7,218 bases of DNA, from positions 1 to 7,218 of the forward strand of contig CAJQOB010000039.1 in NCBI GenBank assembly GCA_905479845.1. Reading direction: 5' to 3'. A program made the position numbers and the translations under genes. A model generated the notes under the pieces. It saw only the letters and a list, made by a program, of their open reading frames with translations. It had not been told where the DNA came from and made no database searches. Source of the stretch: an uncultured Flavobacteriales bacterium (GTDB taxonomy: Bacteria > Bacteroidota > Bacteroidia > Flavobacteriales_D > Crocinitomicaceae). Below, piece by piece: positions 1 to 5,886 of this stretch; within the stretch, counting starts at the first letter, position 1, and each line of letters starts with the position of its first letter.

Positions 1-80
1 AAAACCAACGATTGCTCGTCGAAATGGCGCTTATGCAATTGTGTTCCATCAATCAGGAGCTTCAAAAAAAAAACTCCTAA
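1..80 (+). pseudogene. dnaX: Detached C-terminal end of DnaX domain III, on the strand opposite to the rest of dnaX
   Basis: Reading the plus strand from base 3 gives NQRLLVEMALMQLCSI, then NQELQKKNS and a TAA stop at 78-80. The first stretch matches what I know of the last helix of DnaX domain III in Bacteroidota (a K-N-Q-R-L-x-V-E-x-A-L-M-x-L-C pattern). The minus-strand dnaX at 96-1127 stops matching the family about 20 residues before this point, so the two pieces are complementary parts of one gene in opposite orientation. The fragment enters from the left edge in frame, and bases 1-2 are the end of a codon. It has no start of its own. The peptide match is seen directly; the family assignment is from memory of homologues. 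It could be one arm of a genomic inversion or of an amplification or assembly chimera. Confidence 0.8.
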
Positions 81-149
81 CGGACCCAGTTAAGATTATT
101 TCGTTTCCAAATCAGGATTTACGTGACAAAGCGGGGCAAGCAATAAATT
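63..149 (+). other. A10 homopolymer at the DnaX stop with an open -1 frame beyond it (candidate tau extension)
   Basis: Bases 64-73 are ten A in a row, placed in the DnaX frame as CAA AAA AAA AAC TCC TAA. One extra A, or a -1 ribosomal slip, avoids the stop and continues as KKKLLTDPVKIISFPNQ and on through DLRDKAGQAI to about base 148. There the sequence turns into antisense dnaX, and the frame ends at TAA 176-178. dnaX is the classic gene for gamma/tau production by slippage on A-runs: ribosomal in E. coli, transcriptional in Thermus. The open frame and its Lys/Pro/Asp content fit the start of a tau linker, but it is only about 25 codons long. A miscounted homopolymer would look identical. 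Confidence 0.45.
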
Positions 150-1127
150 TGATGCATCAATTTCTTTGGATTGAGTAACATATTTCTGCTGAATGGATTC
201 ACTGACCTCCAACAGCCCTGCCGTACGAACGTCTTTACACACCAATAAATTTCGATAGTGATTCGCCAAACCAACAATGAAATTGTGTCCGTCAAATCCT
301 TTCTCGATAATATCGTTCAACATCAACAATGCTGCAGGAATATCTTCTTTTTGAGCACTTTCGACAATTCTGAAATAGTAATCGTAATCCAGAATGTTGA
401 GGTTATCAATCACATCCTGATACGTAACTGAATTACCAGAGAAGGTAACAATTTGATCAAAGATTGAAAGTGCATCACGAAGGGCTCCATCCGCCTTTTG
501 AGCGATTATGTGAAGAGCATCACCTTCAGCAGCAATGGTTTCATTCTGAGCAATACGCATCAAGTGATCTGAGATGTCTTTTACTTTAATTCTATTGAAA
601 TCAAAGATTTGACAACGAGATAAAATCGTGGGAATGATTTTATGCTTTTCCGTTGTTGCTAAAATGAAAATTGCGTGTTTCGGTGGTTCTTCCAACGTTT
701 TTAGAAAAGCGTTGAAAGCCGCAGTAGAGAGCATGTGAACCTCGTCAATGATGTACACTTTGTAATCTCCAAGTTGCGGTGCAATTCGAACCTGCTCAAT
801 CAAATTACGAATATCCTCCACCGAGTTATTCGATGCAGCATCTAATTCGTAGACATTTAATGAAGAACCAGTATTGAATGATTCACACGAATCACACTCG
901 TCACAGGCTTCCATCTTTTCTGTTCGATTGAAACAGTTGATTGTTTTTGCCAGAATACGTGCCGTTGATGTTTTACCAACTCCACGCGATCCACAGAACA
1001 AAAATGCTTGCGCTAAGTGATCATTTTTGATCGCATTCTTCAACGTCGATGTAATGGACTGCTGTCCTACAACGGTGTCAAAAGTTTGGGGTCTATATTT
1101 TCGTGCGGAAACGACAAAATCGCTCAT
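96..1127 (-). CDS. dnaX: DNA polymerase III subunit gamma/tau, truncated in domain III
   Basis: This is the clamp-loader ATPase of the replicative polymerase holoenzyme. The 343 codons show the full AAA+ module. A KYRPQTFDTVVGQ N-terminus is followed by Walker A GSRGVGKTS (46-54), zinc ligands C65, C75, C78 and C81, Walker B IIDEVH (126-131), the LKTLEEPP segment (142-149), the SRC arginine-finger motif (170-172) and sensor-2 GALRDALS (214-221). Domain III follows but matches only to about residue 326 (IDAS). The tail from there to the stop is antisense of the fragment at 1-149 and is not DnaX-like. Bacteroidota DnaX proteins are normally about 360-600 residues, so the oligomerisation domain is incomplete here. 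The ATG at 1125-1127 sits just behind a TATATTTG promoter element. Identity is certain; the 3' end as shown is probably not the native one. Confidence 0.95.
   Translation of the reverse strand: MSDFVVSARKYRPQTFDTVVGQQSITSTLKNAIKNDHLAQAFLFCGSRGVGKTSTARILAKTINCFNRTEKMEACDECDSCESFNTGSSLNVYELDAASNNSVEDIRNLIEQVRIAPQLGDYKVYIIDEVHMLSTAAFNAFLKTLEEPPKHAIFILATTEKHKIIPTILSRCQIFDFNRIKVKDISDHLMRIAQNETIAAEGDALHIIAQKADGALRDALSIFDQIVTFSGNSVTYQDVIDNLNILDYDYYFRIVESAQKEDIPAALLMLNDIIEKGFDGHNFIVGLANHYRNLLVCKDVRTAGLLEVSESIQQKYVTQSKEIDASNLLLAPLCHVNPDLETK
149..160. repeat. 12-bp perfect palindrome at the dnaX inversion breakpoint
   Basis: TTGATGCATCAA is its own reverse complement. After one mismatch (148/161), two further pairs (146-147 with 162-163) extend the symmetry. 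On the minus strand it encodes the I-D-A-S part of DnaX (residues 323-326), which is where similarity to the family ends. A palindrome at an inverted junction could have primed strand switching or served as a recombination site, or it could be chance. Confidence 0.6.
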
Positions 1128-1132
1128 GAGTA

Positions 1133-1140
1133 CAAATATA
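1133..1140 (-). promoter_or_regulatory. Bacteroidota -7 promoter element for dnaX (TATATTTG)
   Basis: On the minus strand TATATTTG matches the TAnnTTTG consensus exactly and is separated from the dnaX ATG by only TACTC. No TTG lies 17-23 bp upstream; the nearest is 9 bp away, so the -33 half is weak or absent. The spacing predicts a leaderless or nearly leaderless mRNA. Confidence 0.6.
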
Positions 1141-1206
1141 ATCGAATTTCAAGCCTAGTTGGCATGGTGTTGATAACTCTATAGTTTTTTAACAACCTAG
1201 TACAAG

Positions 1207-2442
1207 CTACCTGCGTGGCAGGATGGTTACAACTGCTCCATTCGACGGTGTCCAGAGTCTAATTCCATCGGGCATGTCGAAACGTGTTTTCTCGCTTAAA
1301 TCAGATACTTCAGCTACGTTTTCGTAAAGAATCGTTCGAACTTCAATTTTGGATTGATCGACGAAAATCCAATTCACTTGGTTGACGGCTTCCGCATTGC
1401 GTGTCCAGCATTTTGAATCATTGGCCGCCCTAAGTGGTGCTCCCCAACAACCTTCACCTGCGTAAACAATTCCTGTAGAATCATTTCTGATGAACCCTTC
1501 CTCCGAACCGAAACCTTCACTCTGAATAATTGGCCAAGTCACTTTGCATGTATGGGAATCATTCTCCAAACACAGTCGAACGTTCTTGTGCTTTTCAAAC
1601 AGTGGAACAAAATTACGATACTCCGTATTCATTTCTTTTTTATGAGCCACATGTGCTCGAATTGGTCGGTGATATTGTGGGATTTGCCAGTTGAAGTGAT
1701 CGTGTGTTTTCAATGAGTTGCGCAAGAATAACTTCTGACGTCCAAACTTGTAAATCTCCGAATTGAGCGAGATGATATTCAATAATGTTCCTCCGAATTG
1801 AACATCGTAATAGATGCGTTTATGCGGGACATTGAATAAATTTCTAATCGAGTGATTTGTTAATTCATGGTTTCCGCGTGTCACAACCAAAGGCGTAACT
1901 CTTCCATCCTCGGCAATTGAATGTTCCCAATCATCAAACCACTCAACCCATTGTTTTGGAGTGTCCAAACCGGTGAAATCTCCATTGAAAAGAACTGCGT
2001 GCGGCTTGAGTTTGGCAACCATCTTGTTTCCCTTTCGACGGGTTTCGGATAAATCACGCGAATCTCCCCCTGCTATAAATGAAAGTCGTTCAGTCGGTAC
2101 ATCAGGCACTGTTGAGAAATGATAAATAATGGAATATCCTTCAGAATCCTTTATGGAGAAATAATACTTCTGGTCTGGCTTCAAATTCGTCAGACGAGCA
2201 AAATGCGTATTCATCGATTTGGCTTTGTTCGATGTTTCGATAGATACTGAATGGGAGAAGTTGAATTCGCTTGGTTTTACCGTGTCAAAGTGGAGCGTTG
2301 GATTTTCTCCTGAAAGTTGATTCCAAGCAATCGTTGCTTCATAAGATGCATTGGAATTGAACATAACCCGAACGTAATTAACATGAGCCATCAGGCTAGA
2401 TGAAGTAAAAAATATTAGGATGAATAGGAACTTACGTAGCAT
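1207..2442 (-). CDS. Secreted purple-acid-phosphatase-like metallophosphoesterase
   Basis: This is a predicted exported phosphohydrolase of the calcineurin-like fold, 411 residues from the ATG at 2440-2442. That start gives a signal peptide: LRKF, a hydrophobic core, and likely cleavage after LMA (about residue 19). An upstream in-frame TTG at 2449-2451 adds only MIF and is less likely. Residues about 22-112 form a fibronectin-III/PAP N-terminal-like beta domain (V-x-V-M-F-N, then L-x-P-D-Q-K-Y-Y-F). The catalytic domain follows with GGDSRD (125-130), NGDF (153-156), GNHE (190-193), YHRP (257-260) and NDSH (294-297). The last is where the family usually has GHxH, so one metal-binding His appears to be Asp. 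The C-terminal YAGEGCWGAPLR segment also fits PAP-like enzymes. There is no type IX sorting domain. It has its own promoter and is separated from dnaX by 79 bp. The substrate cannot be told from sequence. Confidence 0.85.
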   Translation of the reverse strand: MLRKFLFILIFFTSSSLMAHVNYVRVMFNSNASYEATIAWNQLSGENPTLHFDTVKPSEFNFSHSVSIETSNKAKSMNTHFARLTNLKPDQKYYFSIKDSEGYSIIYHFSTVPDVPTERLSFIAGGDSRDLSETRRKGNKMVAKLKPHAVLFNGDFTGLDTPKQWVEWFDDWEHSIAEDGRVTPLVVTRGNHELTNHSIRNLFNVPHKRIYYDVQFGGTLLNIISLNSEIYKFGRQKLFLRNSLKTHDHFNWQIPQYHRPIRAHVAHKKEMNTEYRNFVPLFEKHKNVRLCLENDSHTCKVTWPIIQSEGFGSEEGFIRNDSTGIVYAGEGCWGAPLRAANDSKCWTRNAEAVNQVNWIFVDQSKIEVRTILYENVAEVSDLSEKTRFDMPDGIRLWTPSNGAVVTILPRR

Positions 2443-2459
2443 AAAAATCAATTGAGGAT

Positions 2460-2492
2460 CAAAGATAATTGATTCCTGTTGCTTTCGTTCAA
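2460..2492 (-). promoter_or_regulatory. Promoter of the metallophosphoesterase gene (TTG-N22-TATCTTTG)
   Basis: On the minus strand a TTG (2490-2492) is followed after 22 bp by TATCTTTG (2460-2467), an exact TAnnTTTG match. The spacing falls in the 17-23 bp range known for flavobacterial promoters. Transcription would start near 2453-2455, about 10 bases before the ATG at 2442. This supports that ATG over the TTG at 2451. Confidence 0.6.
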
Positions 2493-2495
2493 TTC

Positions 2496-2503
2496 TATTT
2501 TTT
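2496..2503 (+). promoter_or_regulatory. Weak -7-like element for the lipoprotein-kinase unit
   Basis: TATTTTTT differs from TAnnTTTG only in its last base and lies 23 bases before the lipoprotein ATG. The nearest usable TTG (2469-2471) is 24 bp upstream, slightly long. The T-rich context makes chance matches likely. It is the best candidate in the 84-bp divergent gap between 2443 and 2526. Confidence 0.3.
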
Positions 2504-2526
2504 TTCGTATCCTAAAGGGGTAATCC

Positions 2527-2811
2527 ATGACTATGAAAAAACGTGCTTTCATTTTTTTACTCCTTACTGGGGTATTAATTTCTTGTTCTGATGATTCTAA
2601 AGAATTCGAACTTGCTGCTAAAGAGCTGTGCTCTTGTATGACGGAAGGCGAGACGGACGCTAGTGATGCGGTTTCGGCTAATATGAGTTTAGGGCTTTGC
2701 TTGTTGGATTCAAAAGTGGATTTAAAAGATCCCAAAATGGCTGAGCAGATCAACGAACAATGTCCTGAGTTCAAAGATGGATTTCAAGATTTCGTTAAGG
2801 AGCTCAAATAA
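2527..2811 (+). CDS. Small cysteine-rich lipoprotein, unknown function
   Basis: The 94-residue product begins MTMKKR, followed by a hydrophobic segment and the lipobox L-I-S-C with the lipidated Cys at 20. The residues after it, S-D-D-S, resemble the lipoprotein export signal described in flavobacteria (SDD-type), so surface exposure is possible. The mature part is acidic and mostly helical in character, with four further cysteines (C35, C37, C58, C79) that could form two disulfides outside the cytoplasm. I do not recognise the family. AAAGGGG at 2514-2520, six bases before the ATG at 2527, is a weak Shine-Dalgarno match; ATG 2533 (MKKRAF) is an equally possible start. The stop codon abuts the start of the kinase gene, so the two are very probably co-transcribed. 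Confidence 0.8.
   Translation: MTMKKRAFIFLLLTGVLISCSDDSKEFELAAKELCSCMTEGETDASDAVSANMSLGLCLLDSKVDLKDPKMAEQINEQCPEFKDGFQDFVKELK
2797..2802 (+). promoter_or_regulatory. Shine-Dalgarno-like AAGGAG supporting a TTG start for the kinase gene
   Basis: AAGGAG lies inside the last codons of the lipoprotein gene, nine bases before TTG 2812 and eighteen before ATG 2821. The spacing favours the TTG. Bacteroidota rely little on such sites, so this is supporting evidence only. Confidence 0.4.
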
Positions 2812-3792
2812 TTGTACAGAATGCTCAAAGAAAACCAAGGAGAGATTTTAGAGAAAACGGAGAGTCGATCGATTACTAAAATTGAAACGATTCAGGAATT
2901 GTGGAGTGGGTATGGCTCTATCTTGCGAGTTCATCTTTCAGGAGGAAAATACAACTCCGTAATAGTCAAAAATATTGTTCAGCCTACTTTGTCAAATCAT
3001 CCTCGTGGTTGGGACACTGAGACTTCCAATGTACGAAAAATCAAATCCTACGAAGTAGAGACAAATTGGTATAAACGCTACAATGAAAAATGTGATGATA
3101 CTTGCCGTATTCCTCGATCTATTCATTTCTGGAAAAATGGAGGAGAGCAATTCATTCTTTTGGAGGACTTGAATGATGCTGGTTTTCCTTTGAGAAAATC
3201 AAATTTAACCTTGAGCGAAATTAGTGGGTGTTTGAGTTGGTTGGCAAATTTCCATGCTACATTTTTGAATGTTCAACCAATCGGATTATGGGAAATTGGA
3301 ACTTATTGGCACTTGTCAACTCGACCTGATGAGTACAAAAAAATGAAGGGAAATGATGTGAAAAAGGCAGCGCATAAATTGAGTGCTGAGTTAAACAACT
3401 GTAAATATCAAACCTTGGTTCATGGAGATGCAAAGGTGGCCAATTTCTGTTTTGGAGAAGCTTCAATGAAGGTTGCCGCTGTGGATTTTCAGTATGTTGG
3501 GGCTGGTTGTGGAATGAAGGACGTTGCTTATTTTTTAGGTAGTGTTTTAAGCGAGGAAGAGTTAGAGTTACTGGAGGAGGAATTGTTGACGAAGTATTTT
3601 AAGTTTCTCCGAAATGCAGTTCATTCTAGAGGGGGAGAGCTCGAGTTTTTTCAATTGGAGCAGGAATGGCGGAGGTTGTATCCAATTGCTTGGGCTGATT
3701 TTACACGGTTTTTAATGGGGTGGATGCCAACACATCAGAAATTGAATCGGTACAGTGATAAGATGGTAAAGATGGCTTTGGAATTGATATAG
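2812..3792 (+). CDS. Choline/ecdysteroid-kinase-like phosphotransferase
   Basis: This is a soluble small-molecule kinase of the aminoglycoside phosphotransferase/CHK-like fold, 326 residues from the TTG at 2812. Visible parts are an N-lobe with V-I-V-K (50-53, candidate ATP-binding Lys), the hinge-like F-I-L-L-E-D-L, the catalytic loop LVHGDAKVANFCF (HGD at 204-206, N211) and the metal-binding VDFQ (D225) followed by M-K-D-V-A-Y-F-L. The HGDxxxxN and DFQ pattern is typical of EcKinase/DUF1679-type proteins rather than protein kinases. Substrates for this family range over choline-like and other hydroxylated small molecules and cannot be predicted here. ATG 2821 is an alternative start three codons in. 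The TTG directly follows the TAA of the lipoprotein gene, suggesting coupled translation. A convergent gene begins 84 bp downstream. Confidence 0.8.
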   Translation: MYRMLKENQGEILEKTESRSITKIETIQELWSGYGSILRVHLSGGKYNSVIVKNIVQPTLSNHPRGWDTETSNVRKIKSYEVETNWYKRYNEKCDDTCRIPRSIHFWKNGGEQFILLEDLNDAGFPLRKSNLTLSEISGCLSWLANFHATFLNVQPIGLWEIGTYWHLSTRPDEYKKMKGNDVKKAAHKLSAELNNCKYQTLVHGDAKVANFCFGEASMKVAAVDFQYVGAGCGMKDVAYFLGSVLSEEELELLEEELLTKYFKFLRNAVHSRGGELEFFQLEQEWRRLYPIAWADFTRFLMGWMPTHQKLNRYSDKMVKMALELI

Positions 3793-3801
3793 GTTTCGAG
3801 T

Positions 3802-3855
3802 TCGTCATTTGGGAATATTCCAAAATAGCAATAAATCTATTTCGCAATATGACGA
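3802..3855. terminator. Possible two-way terminator between convergent genes
   Basis: The 84-bp convergent gap holds nested inverted repeats. TCGTCAT (3802-3808) pairs with ATGACGA (3849-3855). Inside it are the palindrome GGAATATTCC (3812-3821) and AAATAG/CTATTT (3823-3828 with 3837-3842, 8-base loop). The stems are short and AT-rich, and no clean T-run follows. The position is right for termination of both genes, but the signal is weak. Confidence 0.3.
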
Positions 3856-3876
3856 TATAGATATTACATCAGGTAA

Positions 3877-5355
3877 TTATTTCACTCGCTTTCCTAAATA
3901 TTCGCAAGCTATCTTCGCGCTGTTCAAAGCCAGAGGAATTCCTCCTCCCGGATGAACTGATACACCTACAAAAAACAAGTTATTAAATTGTTTACTGAAA
4001 TTCGGATGACGTTGAAAGGCAGCATAACGATTATTCGATGCATTTCCATAAATCGAGCCTTGCTTTCCGTGGTAACGAGCTTCTATTTTTCGTGGCTCTA
4101 AAATTTCTTCCACTTCGATCAATTCGGAAATATCCGTTCCAAGTACTTTGCTGAGTTTGTCAATAATTTTCTCCCGAATGCGTGCAATTTCTTCCACCCA
4201 GTCTTGACCGATATCAATTGGTGCATTGATCATTGTAAACCAGTTTTCACATCCTTCAGGCGCATCTCCCTTGACGTATTTGGAGGTGATGTTCACGTAG
4301 ATCGTTGGGTCATCAACAGTTTTTTTCTCGTGGAAGATGCCATTGAATTCGGCCTTGTAATCATCCGAGAAAAAGATATTGTGTAAAGTCAACTCAGGGA
4401 AAGAACCCTTGATTCCCCAGTAGAAAACAATGGCGGAACTGGATTTCTCCTGTTTGATTGTTTTTTCTGGTTTCTGAAAAGGTGAGTCATTCAGCAATCG
4501 TTCATAAGTGAAACTCACGTCCATATTGCTTACAACGGCATCAGATAAATACTCGTCCTTAGATGTTTTTACTCCAATGATTGTTTTTCCATCAACTAAG
4601 ATTTTCTCAACTCTCTCATTGAAATGGAATTCCACTCCATATTTCGTGGCAAGATTGTACAACGAATCTGTGATTTGGATCATTCCATTCTTGGGTAGAT
4701 AAGGAGTTTGATTGATTTCCAAATGGCCAATCATGTTCAGCATCGCTGGTGCCTGATATGGATCACTGCCATTGTAGCTAGCAAAACGATTGAAAAGCTG
4801 TACTGTTTTTGGATTGCGAAAAGCCTTCTGGTTCTCCTCATTCATCGTTGAGAAGAGCTTATATTTTCTAAGTCTTCCTAATGCTTTGAAGAATGATTTT
4901 CCAGTATAATTTCTCCATGAGTGGAGTGAAGCTTCAATGAACATTGGAGCGATAGCTTCGTAGTTTTTTGCTGCCTTGTCCAGATATGCGTTCAAGTTCT
5001 TTTTATCCTCGCCAAGTTTTTCACTTATTTCATTTACTATTTCATTACGCTTGTTCGAAAGCTGCATGCGCAGGCCATCGTTGAAGAAATAATTAAATGA
5101 AGTTTTTAATGGGACGAGCTCAAATTCTGAGAAGTCTTCCCCACAGAGATCGTAAATCTCTTTCAAATATTTCGGTCCAGTAAAAACGGATGGACCTTGG
5201 TCAAATCGGTATTCCCCAAAAGTAGCACTGTTAATTTTGCCTCCAGGATATGGGTTCGATTCAAATACATGAACTTCGTAGCCCATCTTTGATAATCGAA
5301 CAGAGGTTGCCAAACCAGCGACCCCTGAACCTATTATTATGACCTTTTTCTTCAA
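3877..5355 (-). CDS. CrtI/CrtD-family carotenoid desaturase (FAD-dependent), probably CrtD-like
   Basis: This is an FAD-dependent desaturase or isomerase of the phytoene desaturase family, acting on membrane carotenoid intermediates. Its 492 residues match the usual length. The N-terminal dinucleotide fold reads IIIGSGVAGLA (GSGVAG 9-14) with E32 at the end of beta-2, then PGGK (37-40) and RFDQGPS (50-56). The C-terminal FAD motif is VHPGGGIPLALNSAK (467-481). The YRFDQGPSVFTGP and VHPGGGIPL wording resembles Bacteroidota 1-hydroxycarotenoid 3,4-desaturase (CrtD) more than CrtI, but this is judged from memory. The start must be the TTG at 5353-5355: the upstream cyclophilin stop abuts it and the first internal Met (24) would delete the nucleotide-binding loop. 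It is cotranscribed with the cyclophilin gene. No other carotenoid gene is in the window. Confidence 0.85.
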   Translation of the reverse strand: MKKKVIIIGSGVAGLATSVRLSKMGYEVHVFESNPYPGGKINSATFGEYRFDQGPSVFTGPKYLKEIYDLCGEDFSEFELVPLKTSFNYFFNDGLRMQLSNKRNEIVNEISEKLGEDKKNLNAYLDKAAKNYEAIAPMFIEASLHSWRNYTGKSFFKALGRLRKYKLFSTMNEENQKAFRNPKTVQLFNRFASYNGSDPYQAPAMLNMIGHLEINQTPYLPKNGMIQITDSLYNLATKYGVEFHFNERVEKILVDGKTIIGVKTSKDEYLSDAVVSNMDVSFTYERLLNDSPFQKPEKTIKQEKSSSAIVFYWGIKGSFPELTLHNIFFSDDYKAEFNGIFHEKKTVDDPTIYVNITSKYVKGDAPEGCENWFTMINAPIDIGQDWVEEIARIREKIIDKLSKVLGTDISELIEVEEILEPRKIEARYHGKQGSIYGNASNNRYAAFQRHPNFSKQFNNLFFVGVSVHPGGGIPLALNSAKIACEYLGKRVK

Positions 5356-5808
5356 TTATTCTACAATTTCGATAGAATCAATAGAGTCTCCTTGGCGGAT
5401 GTCATCAACTATATCAACACCGTCAATTACTTTTCCGAAGCACGTATGTGCACCGTCTAAATGAGCTGTGTTGTTTCTTGAATGACAAACGAAAAATTGG
5501 GATCCACCTGTGTTTTTTCCGGCGTGTGCCATTGAAAGAACTCCTCTTTCGTGGTGTTGGTTTTCACCATCTGTCTCACAATCGATTTGGTATCCTGGAC
5601 CACCTGTTCCTGGCATTCCCGTTGCTCCATCTTTTGAATTCGGGCAACCTCCTTGAATTACGAAATCAGGAAGTACACGGTGCCATTTCAGCCCATTGTA
5701 AAATCCGTCTTTTGCAAGTTTCGCAAAATTCGCTACTGTTATTGGAGTATCTGCAGTGTATAATTCTGCAGTCATTGTTCCTTTGTTTGTCTTAATTATT
5801 GCTTGCAT
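5356..5808 (-). CDS. Cyclophilin-type peptidyl-prolyl cis-trans isomerase
   Basis: This is a compact single-domain cyclophilin of 150 residues with no signal peptide, so probably cytoplasmic. It catalyses cis-trans isomerisation of X-Pro bonds during folding. Family signatures are present in order: T-P-I-T-V-A-N-F (21-28), WHRVLPDFVIQGG with catalytic Arg44 plus F49 and Q52, GTGGPGYQIDCE, GVLSMAHAG, GGSQFFV (101-107) and AHLDGAHTCFGKV. His116 occupies the position of the cyclosporin-contacting Trp of human cyclophilin A, a common bacterial variation that usually lowers drug affinity. It contains four cysteines (55, 77, 108, 123), rather many for its size. The ATG at 5806-5808 lies behind a good TAnnTTTG promoter. 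The gene leads the unit with the carotenoid desaturase, whose TTG start touches its TAA. Confidence 0.95.
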   Translation of the reverse strand: MQAIIKTNKGTMTAELYTADTPITVANFAKLAKDGFYNGLKWHRVLPDFVIQGGCPNSKDGATGMPGTGGPGYQIDCETDGENQHHERGVLSMAHAGKNTGGSQFFVCHSRNNTAHLDGAHTCFGKVIDGVDIVDDIRQGDSIDSIEIVE

Positions 5809-5826
5809 AATGCCTTAATTTTTGTA

Positions 5827-5859
5827 CAAAGATACGTTCTAGCTTTGTTTTTTATTCAA
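5827..5859 (-). promoter_or_regulatory. Promoter of the cyclophilin-desaturase unit (TTG-N22-TATCTTTG)
   Basis: On the minus strand TTG (5857-5859), a 22-bp spacer and TATCTTTG (5827-5834) match the Bacteroidota consensus. Both the -7 octamer and the spacing equal those before the metallophosphoesterase. The -7 octamer ends 18 bases before the ATG, giving a short leader. Confidence 0.65.
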
Positions 5860-5875
5860 TTTTCATCGGCTTCGT

Positions 5876-5883
5876 TAACTTTG
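5876..5883 (+). promoter_or_regulatory. -7 promoter element for bshC (TAACTTTG)
   Basis: TAACTTTG matches TAnnTTTG exactly, with only CAC between it and the bshC ATG. No TTG lies at the usual upstream distance. As for dnaX, the spacing predicts a leaderless transcript. It shares the 78-bp divergent gap 5809-5886 with the cyclophilin promoter. Confidence 0.55.
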
Positions 5884-5886
5884 CAC

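Noticed and set aside
2..178. A 58-codon open frame on the plus strand read as an independent small gene
   Set aside because: Its first part overlaps the DnaX C-terminus in another frame and its last nine codons are antisense dnaX. Only the middle (about 66-149) is likely meaningful, as a DnaX -1 frame continuation.
1210..1222. CCTGC-GTG-GCAGG hairpin at the end of the metallophosphoesterase gene as a terminator
   Set aside because: The stem is only five base pairs, overlaps the last codons and has no T-run after it on the minus strand.
2448..2774. Minus-strand open frame opposite the lipoprotein gene
   Set aside because: It has no family features and lies antisense to a lipoprotein with a clear lipobox; it is a shadow frame.
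5448..5795. Plus-strand open frame opposite the cyclophilin gene
   Set aside because: The opposite strand encodes an unmistakable cyclophilin. The Leu/His-rich translation is a typical antisense artefact. Similar shadows at 3257-3466, 4204-4386, 4508-4702, 5951-6145 and 6340-6522 were dropped for the same reason.
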